This document shows positions 1 to 5,142 of a stretch of DNA of 5,398 nt, one piece after another. Origin of the DNA: Alphaproteobacteria bacterium (GTDB lineage: Bacteria > Pseudomonadota > Alphaproteobacteria > Puniceispirillales > Puniceispirillaceae); the NCBI GenBank assembly GCA_022425565.1, contig JAKMFG010000194.1, positions 1 to 5,398 on the forward strand, given 5' to 3'. A program made the translations under genes and the position numbers. The notes under the pieces are model-generated. The model was not told where the DNA came from and made no database searches. It worked only from the letters and a program-made list of their open reading frames with translations. The first letter of the stretch is position 1. Each line of letters opens with the position of its first letter.

Positions 1-331
1 GAACAGCACACCGCTGGCAGGACTGATGGTGGCCCCTGCGGCACGTCTTGCCGTCACCGATGCCAGCTTTTCCTATAGTGGTGTCGACGAGAATGCCCTT
101 CTTGTCACGGTGACGCTCGCCAATCTGGGAACCGCCGAGGGCGCACCGGAACGGGTAACGGTGAAGTTGCTGGACGCGGAAGGCAATATCCTGATGACCC
201 GGCCCATCGCATCACGGGAAATGGCTCTCGCCCCAGGCGCCAGCCGCACACTGATCAGCCGTATGGCCACCTCGCCGGGGCTGGTCACAGATATCGCTGT
301 CGATTTGAGACGAAGCGGCCGCCAGCCCTAG
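1..331 (+). CDS. C-terminal part of a beta-rich protein (DUF3426-like tail), 5' end outside window
   Basis: The reading frame is open from base 2 with no stop before the TAG at 329-331, so the methionine at base 26 need not be the start; the gene most likely begins upstream of the window. The visible ~109 residues alternate hydrophobic and polar positions: a strand-rich stretch (LLVTVTLANLG), then RVTVKLLDAEGNIL, and a closing LAPGASRTL. This pattern (value of a 'new' term, a side-chain-rich strand, then 'APG.SR.' before a last strand) resembles the C-terminal domain of alphaproteobacterial MJ0042 zinc-ribbon/DUF3426 proteins and related FxLYD-type beta sandwiches. The N-terminal zinc ribbon and membrane helix that would confirm this are not in view. 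The gene is convergent with pyruvate kinase and its stop overlaps the opposing stop. That it is coding is fairly sure; the family call is tentative and no function is assigned. Confidence 0.6.
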   Translation, partial: NSTPLAGLMVAPAARLAVTDASFSYSGVDENALLVTVTLANLGTAEGAPERVTVKLLDAEGNILMTRPIASREMALAPGASRTLISRMATSPGLVTDIAVDLRRSGRQP

Positions 332-1746
332 ATTGTCGCGACCCGGATCGAGTTCGTGGTGCCAGCGATGCCGAACGGCATGCCTGCAACAATCACCACA
401 TGCGCACCGGCAGCGGCAATGCCGCGGCCGCTGATCTCGGCAACACCTTCGTCAATGGCAGCTTCGAAATCCTCGGTGATTGTGCTGCCCGCCGTCTGGG
501 TTCCCCACAGAATGGCCAGCCTGCGCCGCACTTCAACAAACGGAGAGAGCACAAGGAACGGGATTCTGGGACGCTCGCGCGCAATCCGCACGGCCGTGTT
601 GCCCGAAGTCGAGAAGGCCACGATCACCTCGGCACCAACCGTTTCGGCAAGCGACACGGTGGCAAGGGCGACAGCGTGATACAGGCTCGGCTCGGTTGGC
701 AGCTTTGGCGGCGCGTTTTCCGGATGGGCCATGATATGCCCCTCGGCAGCGGCGATGATGCGCCCCATGATTTTCACCGTCTCCACGGGATATTTGCCAA
801 CCGCCGTCTCACCGGACAGCATCACCGCATCCGCGCCGTCGAACACCGCGCCGGCGACGTCCGAGGCCTCGGCCCTTGTCGGGGTCGGGTTGGTGATCAT
901 TGATTCCAGCATCTGGGTGGCGACAACCACCGGCTTGCCGACCATCCGGCATTCCGCGACGATCCGCTTCTGCCAGCCTGGCACCTCTTCGGGCGGCAAC
1001 TCGACGCCGAGATCGCCACGCGCCACCATCACACCGTCCGATGCGGTGACGATATCGGACAGCTCGGCAAGCGCCGCGGGCTTCTCGATCTTCGACATCA
1101 GAGCCGCGCGGCCGTCGATCGCCGCCTTGGCTTCAATCACATCACGCGCGCGCTGGACAAAAGACAGCGCCACCCAGTCGACACCGCAATCAAGCGCAAA
1201 GGCGAGATCGGACTTGTCCTTCTCGGTCAGGGGCGGGCTTTCGAGCACCAGGTCGGGAAGATTGACTCCCTTGCGGCTACTGAGCGGACCGCCGACCTCG
1301 ACCGTGGTGGTAAAACTGTCATCGCCGATGCCTGTCACCCGAAGGACGAGCTTGCCGTCATCGATCAGCAAGCGTGCGCCGGGCTGCAGCACGGCAAAGA
1401 TTTCAGGATGCGGCAGGCCGACCCGAGATGCGGTGCCGATATCGGTCGAACGGTCGAATACAAAACTGTCACCGGCGGTGAGCACCACACCTTCCTCGAC
1501 CGGGCCGACACGATGTTTCGGCCCCTGAAGGTCGGCAAGGATACACACCGGATAGCCGGTCTCTTCCTCCAGCGCACGGATGGCCCTGATCCGCTCGGCC
1601 TGTTCGCCCTGGGTCCCGTGTGAGAAATTCAGCCGGAACACATTGACGCCGGCCGCCAGCAGTTCGCGAAGCGCCTCCGGCGTTCCGCTGGCGGTCCCGA
1701 TGGTGGCGACGATTTTGGTGGCACGCGGCAGCGCAGAGGGCGACAT
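328..1746 (-). CDS. pyk: Pyruvate kinase (probable K+-independent, Lys type)
   Basis: Catalyses the last step of glycolysis in the cytosol, phosphoenolpyruvate + ADP to pyruvate + ATP. The 472-residue length is normal for bacterial enzymes. Visible motifs in order: TKIVATIG at 10-17; FRLNFSHG at 37-44 (Arg38, Asn40, Ser42, nucleotide/phosphate contacts); DLQGPK at 72-77; a B domain of roughly 80-170; SKIEKP at 218-223 with catalytic Lys219 and metal ligand Glu221; ARGDLGVE at 242-249 (Asp245); ATQMLESM at 276-283; TRAEASDVAGAVFDGADAVMLSGETA at about 290-315; and a C-terminal domain with STSGNTA at 379-385, the usual effector-loop position. The ATG at 1746 is chosen because AAGGGGAG lies just upstream (1749-1756, complement); a TTG at 1773 would add nine residues but has no close ribosome site. 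Leu73-Gln74...Lys77...Val80 match the K+-independent class. His78 stands where Ile is usual. No intact regulator is adjacent. Confidence 0.97.
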   Translation of the reverse strand: MSPSALPRATKIVATIGTASGTPEALRELLAAGVNVFRLNFSHGTQGEQAERIRAIRALEEETGYPVCILADLQGPKHRVGPVEEGVVLTAGDSFVFDRSTDIGTASRVGLPHPEIFAVLQPGARLLIDDGKLVLRVTGIGDDSFTTTVEVGGPLSSRKGVNLPDLVLESPPLTEKDKSDLAFALDCGVDWVALSFVQRARDVIEAKAAIDGRAALMSKIEKPAALAELSDIVTASDGVMVARGDLGVELPPEEVPGWQKRIVAECRMVGKPVVVATQMLESMITNPTPTRAEASDVAGAVFDGADAVMLSGETAVGKYPVETVKIMGRIIAAAEGHIMAHPENAPPKLPTEPSLYHAVALATVSLAETVGAEVIVAFSTSGNTAVRIARERPRIPFLVLSPFVEVRRRLAILWGTQTAGSTITEDFEAAIDEGVAEISGRGIAAAGAHVVIVAGMPFGIAGTTNSIRVATI

Positions 1747-1901
1747 GGCTCCCCTTTCCCAATAAACAGACAAAGAAATTTCCGCGGTCAGCGGAGGGAC
1801 GCCAGTTTATAACTCGCCTCTTGAAATGCAAGGGTAACACGCCCCATGCTACAGACGGGCCTGACGCCAGCGCCCTTTCGCACAGGATCAAAAACCCACC
1901 C
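1747..1901. promoter_or_regulatory. Divergent intergenic region between pyk and the LysE-family gene
   Basis: These 155 bases separate two divergently transcribed genes and must carry both promoters unless transcription starts inside a gene. The clearest element is the AT-rich TTTATAA at 1806-1812, which can serve as a -10 on either strand. For pyk (minus strand) TTGCAT (1826-1831) lies 16 bases from TAAACT (1804-1809), a fair but imperfect sigma-70 pair, giving a leader of about 50 bases. For the plus strand TATAAC (1808-1813) is a good -10 but has no convincing -35. No clear operator repeat was found. All of this is by eye. Confidence 0.4.
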
Positions 1902-2546
1902 ATGATCACGCCCGTTCTCAGCCTGTTCGGCATGGCTTTCATGCTCGGACTGATATTCAACGCCGCTCCGGGCGCGGTGTTTGCGGAAACCATCCGGCGC
2001 GGGGTTGATGGCGGCTACCGGCCGGCGCTGGCGGTACAGGTCGGCTCGCTTGTCGGTGATGCCGCATGGGCCATCCTAGGCCTTGCCGGGATTGGCTTGC
2101 TGCTACAGGCAGAAATGCTGCGGATTCCGGTAGGAGTTGGTGGTGCAGCCTATCTTGCATGGCTGGCTTTCGACAGCTGGCGAGAAAGCGTTACGCCACC
2201 TTCCGCCACCGGGTCGGGCGGCGCCACTGGCACCGCCTTGCGGTCGGGAGCCATCCTGGCACTTTCGAACCCTCAGAATGTCGCCTATTGGGCGGCACTT
2301 GGTAGCGCGTTCGGCGCACTCGGCGTAAGCAACCCTGACCGGATCGACTATGCCATATTCTTTGCCGGCTTCATGGCCTCGTCCGTTCTCTGGTGCTTTG
2401 TGTGCGCCGGCGCTGTCAGCTGGCTTTTTGGCGGGCGTGGCGAGCTCTGGCGGGTATGGACATACCGTCTGTGCGCCGTTGCCTTTGCCTGGCTTGCGGC
2501 AGGCACAGCCTATGAAACACTGAAGGGATTCCCGGCGGCCGGCTGA
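1902..2546 (+). CDS. LysE/RhtB-family amino-acid exporter
   Basis: An inner-membrane protein of 214 residues, the usual size for LysE/RhtB translocators, which export amino acids or related small metabolites using the membrane potential. Six hydrophobic segments can be seen at about 4-26, 42-64, 70-92, 118-138, 148-172 and 186-206. Family marks are the Asn20-Ala-Ala-Pro-Gly24 turn followed by ETIRRG.DGGYR, the GS..GD..W motif at 48-56, and LSNPQNVAYW at 121-130, equivalent to the conserved 'NPK...FW' of the second half. A Gly/Ser/Thr-rich loop at 98-112 splits the two halves. The ATG at 1902 is preferred because translation upstream to a TTG at 1821 gives a polar, non-homologous-looking 27-residue leader; however the only ribosome-site-like AGGA (1884-1887) is 14 bases away, so initiation looks weak. 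The substrate cannot be told from sequence. It ends 2 bases before the stop of the opposing SET gene. Confidence 0.9.
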   Translation: MITPVLSLFGMAFMLGLIFNAAPGAVFAETIRRGVDGGYRPALAVQVGSLVGDAAWAILGLAGIGLLLQAEMLRIPVGVGGAAYLAWLAFDSWRESVTPPSATGSGGATGTALRSGAILALSNPQNVAYWAALGSAFGALGVSNPDRIDYAIFFAGFMASSVLWCFVCAGAVSWLFGGRGELWRVWTYRLCAVAFAWLAAGTAYETLKGFPAAG

Positions 2547-2548
2547 CC

Positions 2549-2926
2549 CTAGTCTTCGGCGCGGGTGGTCCAGTACTCCTCACCATAGTCGTGGAAAATT
2601 TCTTCTCCAGCGCCAATGTCGCAATCGGCATAGAACCGCAGGAACCGGTTGTCGGTCTCGTCCACTTCCCATTTGGCATTTGGCGGCGAGGCATGGTTGT
2701 AGAGCATGCCGCAGCCCATCACCACCAGATAGTCGTTCGGGTCGTCCGGGCTGGTAAACAGATAGTCATTCAGCCTGTTGGTCTCCTGAAGGTCGTCATC
2801 ATCGATAACGATGTAGGCGCAACGCTCCAGCGTTTCGCCAGCGGCGATGCTCTGCCGCGCAAAAACACCCAACCCGTGGATGGACGATTCCTTGATGATA
2901 ATCTTGATGTCGTTCTTGTCGGCCAT
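2549..2926 (-). CDS. Stand-alone SET-domain protein (putative protein-lysine methyltransferase)
   Basis: A compact 125-residue protein that is nothing but a SET core. Visible motifs: SIHGLGVFA at 15-23 (the GxG turn that contacts S-adenosylmethionine), an 'I..GE.LE' strand at 27-34, a very acidic linker IDDDDLQETN at 41-50, LYNHASPPNA at 75-84 (Asn77-His78 and Pro82-Asn83, the NHS..PN knot motif) and IGAGEEIFHDYGEEYW at 104-119 with Asp113-Tyr114-Gly115, where the family's catalytic tyrosine lies. There is no post-SET cysteine cluster. SET enzymes transfer a methyl group from SAM to lysine side chains of proteins; in bacteria the targets of such small forms are mostly unknown, so the substrate here is open. 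The ATG at 2926 has AAAGAGGGG about 11 bases upstream, a slightly long spacing. It lies 61 bases downstream of the DMT transporter on the same strand and may share its transcript. Confidence 0.9.
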   Translation of the reverse strand: MADKNDIKIIIKESSIHGLGVFARQSIAAGETLERCAYIVIDDDDLQETNRLNDYLFTSPDDPNDYLVVMGCGMLYNHASPPNAKWEVDETDNRFLRFYADCDIGAGEEIFHDYGEEYWTTRAED

Positions 2927-2987
2927 TCAGCGCCAAACCCCTCTTTGATCACGGGCCTCAGTTTCCACTGGCATGATGTAGAGGATT

Positions 2988-3974
2988 TCACTCGCGCCTG
3001 CCAGACCCCGCTTGCACCGGTGGCGAAGATGCTTTCTCGCGGCGCTGTTCTCGCGTGGCGGTGACGATGCCGGCGGCGGCGATCATCCCCATGCCGAGCC
3101 AGGCAAGCGGGGCCGGCCAGCTATCAAAAAGCACGCGGCCCCACATCGCGACAAACAGCAGATAGATGAAATCAAGCGGCGCGAGCCAGCTGCTGTCGGC
3201 TGTCTGATAGGCGCGGCTGAGAAACAGGTTTCCAATCAGGTTGAGCACCGAGAAACAGGCAAAAACACCGACCATGCCGATGGCCAGCGGCGGCCAACCG
3301 ACAAAAATGAAAGGCACGGTCTGCTGCCAGGACGTCGGTGCCCTGAACAGCTCGAGCCCGACAGCGCCGCCAAACCCAGTCAGCATGAAGACAAGGGCGA
3401 CGACGAACGCCAGTGCCAGCGGGCTCTCGGCTCGGCAATAGCGCCGCAGCACCAGAACATTGCAGGCATAGAAAAATCCGGCGAGCACCGGAACCATCTG
3501 GAAATAGCTGCCGCCATCCGCAAAGGGATCGAGAACCAGAAGACACCCCGCCGCGCCAAGAACCAGCGCACCGATTCGCCAGGGCCCGATCCGTTCGCCG
3601 AGTACCGGGCCGGCGAGAAGCGTGATGAACAGGGGATAGGTGTAAAGGCCGGTGGCCATCTGTGCGACCGTGATCTGTTGCGAGGCCCCAAAAAAGCACA
3701 ACATACAGACCGCCAGCATCCAGCCGCGCACCACCGCCGGCCAAAGCCGCTGCGGCCAGAGCAGGTGAAAGCCGCCGGCAAGCGCCGCAAGGCCGACAGC
3801 AAACAGCATGTTGAAACTCGAACGGACGAGCTGCAGTTGCCAGAAACTTGTATGCGGGGCGAACAGCTTAATCAGCGAATCCTGAAGCGACAGCAGGCTG
3901 ACACCGAACAGCAGCAGGCCAAGCGCCAGCATCGGACGGTCTTCTTTTGGTGCATCGAAAATCGAAAGCTTCAT
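2988..3974 (-). CDS. EamA/DMT-superfamily permease, ten transmembrane helices
   Basis: A 328-residue inner-membrane carrier with two EamA repeats. Hydrophobic segments fall at about 15-36, 47-67, 80-98, 103-123, 130-149, 158-177, 185-209, 220-250, 262-284 and 288-307, with a short polar N-terminus and a basic, disordered C-terminus (EQRREKASSPP...). The end of repeat one is typical: TGLYTYPLFITLLAGPVLGE at 108-127 followed by an 'IG.LVL...G' helix; repeat two has the parallel DFIYLLFVAMWGRVLFDSWP at 268-287 and the closing 'LGM.MI..AGI' helix, with Gly279-Arg280 where the Gly-Glu pair is common. DMT carriers move metabolites such as amino acids, nucleosides or SAM; sequence alone does not tell which, or the direction. 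GGGGA six bases before the ATG (complement of 3981-3985) supports the start. It is divergent from the DMSP-lyase-like gene and upstream of the SET gene. Confidence 0.92.
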   Translation of the reverse strand: MKLSIFDAPKEDRPMLALGLLLFGVSLLSLQDSLIKLFAPHTSFWQLQLVRSSFNMLFAVGLAALAGGFHLLWPQRLWPAVVRGWMLAVCMLCFFGASQQITVAQMATGLYTYPLFITLLAGPVLGERIGPWRIGALVLGAAGCLLVLDPFADGGSYFQMVPVLAGFFYACNVLVLRRYCRAESPLALAFVVALVFMLTGFGGAVGLELFRAPTSWQQTVPFIFVGWPPLAIGMVGVFACFSVLNLIGNLFLSRAYQTADSSWLAPLDFIYLLFVAMWGRVLFDSWPAPLAWLGMGMIAAAGIVTATREQRREKASSPPVQAGSGRRE

Positions 3975-4178
3975 TCACCGTCCCCGTAGCCCTCCTGCCA
4001 CCGGTTTTGCAGACGAACATGGATGAATGCTACATGCGGGCGGCGGGAGTGGCGACTGAAAAGGCATCACCGCGATCCGCCCCCTCAATTCTTCAGTCAG
4101 GAAGTCACGAAGATTGACAGCCCGAGCGTGCTTATAGAACTCTCAAGGCAGGACGTCCCGGCCCAACAGGAGAGACAG
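3975..4178. promoter_or_regulatory. Divergent intergenic region between the DMT permease and the DMSP-lyase-like gene
   Basis: These 204 bases hold the control regions of two divergent genes. On the plus strand a perfect -35 hexamer TTGACA (4114-4119) is followed by TATAGA (4133-4138), a good -10, but the spacer is only 13 bases against the usual 16-18; such a short spacer is seen in activator-dependent promoters, so this may need help from a regulator. A 5-base inverted repeat, TCTTC (4090-4094) and GAAGA (4109-4113), ends directly before the -35 and could be part of an operator, though this could be chance. No clear promoter was found for the minus-strand permease. The frame of the cupin gene stays open upstream to 4023, but that stretch is low in hydrophobic residues and not protein-like. 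Confidence 0.35.
4168..4174 (+). promoter_or_regulatory. Ribosome binding site that fixes the cupin gene start
   Basis: AGGAGAG lies four bases before the ATG at 4179. It is the best Shine-Dalgarno match in the region and decides for the 250-residue product over in-frame upstream starts reaching back to 4023, which lack such a site. Confidence 0.75.
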
Positions 4179-4931
4179 ATGACAGGTGAAAGCACCATTG
4201 CGAAAGGCAGAAAGCCCCTTCTGCAGAACCGTCTTGCCGATGCCTTTGATGTCACAGTCCGGCCGACCACCGACGAGGCGCCGCTCATCGCGACCCTGGC
4301 AAGCGACCTTCGCTCTGTTATCACGACACCGCAGGAACTGGCGGTTGAAGACCAGCCGCCGATGGTATCGGCAAGGCTGCCGGCGCTTCTCGATGCCATG
4401 CCGGCCTCGCCATTTGCCGAAGTGCTGCGGCCGCTGGCACGCGATCTCGACTGGTACCAGATTTTCGATGCTTCCCACACGGATCCGGCTCTCGCTGGCG
4501 GCCTGATGGCGGGACAGGTCATCGGCGGCCGCGGAAAGCTTCACAGCCAGGACCTCTATCTCGGCCTTTTTCTTCTCGCACCGCATGTGACCTACCCTCT
4601 TCATCAGCATGCAGCGCTGGAAATCTACCACGTGCTGTCAGGTGAAATTTATATCCGTCACGGCCGGGAAAAACTGTCGAAGCATATCAGAGCGGGAGAC
4701 CATTCGGTCACCCCGCCCCATCAGGTCCATGAATTGCGCACCGGCACCGAAGCCTGCCTGATTGCTTATGTCTGGACCGGCGACCTTGTTGGCGAGAACT
4801 GGTGGTGGGAGCCGCAAGAGGACGGAAGCTGGGATCGTGTCTGCTGGCAGAGGCAGCCCGATTCAAGCTGGAAGGTGGTGCGCCGGGAACCACTATCCGA
4901 AGCAGAGGTGCTGCGTGCAGGCGATGCCTGA
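4179..4931 (+). CDS. Cupin dimethylsulfoniopropionate (DMSP) lyase-like protein, DddQ/DddL type
   Basis: DMSP lyases of this cupin family cleave DMSP to dimethyl sulfide and acrylate, using a bound metal. The 250-residue protein has a helical N-terminal half (1-120) and a single cupin barrel from about 125 to 200. Cupin motif 1 is Tyr139..His142-Gln-His144-x3-Glu148-x-Tyr150-x4-Gly155; motif 2 runs from Gly173 through PPHQVH to His184. The spacing of Tyr139, His142, His144, Glu148 and Tyr150 equals that of Tyr120, His123, His125, Glu129 and Tyr131 in Ruegeria DddQ, as I recall them; His184 fits its His163 and Trp199 its Trp178. This supports a metal site plus the tyrosine thought to act as base. 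Residues 201-250 form a Trp-rich tail absent from short DddQ. No signal peptide is seen, so it is probably cytosolic. Alternatives are another cupin acting on a different substrate. The class (L, Q or new) is not settled, so no symbol is given. Confidence 0.8.
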   Translation: MTGESTIAKGRKPLLQNRLADAFDVTVRPTTDEAPLIATLASDLRSVITTPQELAVEDQPPMVSARLPALLDAMPASPFAEVLRPLARDLDWYQIFDASHTDPALAGGLMAGQVIGGRGKLHSQDLYLGLFLLAPHVTYPLHQHAALEIYHVLSGEIYIRHGREKLSKHIRAGDHSVTPPHQVHELRTGTEACLIAYVWTGDLVGENWWWEPQEDGSWDRVCWQRQPDSSWKVVRREPLSEAEVLRAGDA

Positions 4932-5059
4932 AGGTCTGTCTCACATAACGCATTTCGTTTGTTGACACATCACCTGTTCTGTCTTCCGCACGCGGCATAG
5001 CGGGTCTATTCTAGAACAATGCGTCGGATTTTTTACATTTTCATCCCTTCCCCCTGTTG

Positions 5060-5091
5060 AACCGTCAGAATTTTTCATGTTACGGTTTTTT
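5060..5091 (+). terminator. Possible intrinsic terminator or leader attenuator
   Basis: AACCGT (5060-5065) pairs perfectly with ACGGTT (5082-5087), and inside the 16-base loop GAA (5068-5070) can pair with TTC (5074-5076). The stem runs straight into a T-run, TTTTTT at 5086-5091. The stem is short with only three G-C pairs, so it is a weak terminator at best. It lies about 130 bases after the lyase stop and about 50 bases before the next start, so it could end the lyase transcript or act in the leader of the transporter mRNA. Confidence 0.4.
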
Positions 5092-5131
5092 ATCAAGCGC
5101 GTATTTGCAGCGCGAAATCAAATTATGACAT

Positions 5132-5139
5132 AGGGGGGA
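5132..5139 (+). promoter_or_regulatory. Strong G-rich ribosome binding site of the binding-protein gene
   Basis: AGGGGGGA ends three bases before the ATG at 5143. It is the most G-rich Shine-Dalgarno site in the window and fits the high expression usual for periplasmic binding proteins. Confidence 0.7.
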
Positions 5140-5142
5140 TTT

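Larger units (their letters stand above)
4932..5142 (+). promoter_or_regulatory. AT-rich intergenic region upstream of the ABC binding-protein gene
   Basis: A 211-base gap, clearly richer in A+T than the genes around it, containing no convincing reading frame. It holds a perfect -35 hexamer TTGACA at 4962-4967 without a good -10 at normal distance, a weak pair TTCCGC/TATTCT (4984-4989, 5007-5012; 17-base spacer), an 8-base palindrome TTCTAGAA (5009-5016), the hairpin described separately, and a direct repeat AGCGCG at 5096-5101 and 5109-5114 (13-base period, about one helical turn plus). It is large enough to suggest that the binding-protein gene has its own regulated promoter instead of being read only from the lyase gene. 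Confidence 0.4.

Noticed and set aside
731..1528. 265-codon plus-strand frame opposite pyruvate kinase
   Set aside because: Low-complexity Ser/Thr/Pro-rich product with no motif and no ribosome site; explained as the antisense of a conserved enzyme gene.
1821..1901. TTG start that would extend the LysE-family exporter by 27 residues
   Set aside because: The added residues are polar and precede a normal family N-terminus that begins at the ATG at 1902; the extension would also cover probable promoter sequence.
1469..1993. Minus-strand frame of 174 codons spanning the pyk start and the exporter start
   Set aside because: It crosses two real genes in another frame, and the product has no family resemblance.
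3012..3989. Long 325-codon plus-strand frame lying opposite the DMT permease gene
   Set aside because: Its product is strongly polar and rich in His, Gln, Lys and Arg without any recognisable domain, as expected of the reverse of a membrane-protein gene in GC-rich DNA; the minus-strand permease is clearly the real gene.
4023..4178. N-terminal extension of 52 residues on the DMSP-lyase-like protein
   Set aside because: The frame is open, but there is no ribosome site at 4023, the residues are not protein-like, promoter-like hexamers lie inside it, and AGGAGAG stands just before the ATG at 4179.
4143..4631. Minus-strand frame of 162 codons opposite the lyase-like gene
   Set aside because: Shadow of the plus-strand gene with no motif; the plus strand shows a full cupin motif set.
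4962..4990. Complete sigma-70 promoter built on the perfect TTGACA at 4962
   Set aside because: No acceptable -10 hexamer lies 16-18 bases downstream, so only the -35-like hexamer is noted within the intergenic entry.
4986..5003. CCGC/GCGG hairpin as the terminator of the lyase-like gene
   Set aside because: The stem is only four base pairs and no T-run follows, so it does not qualify as an intrinsic terminator.
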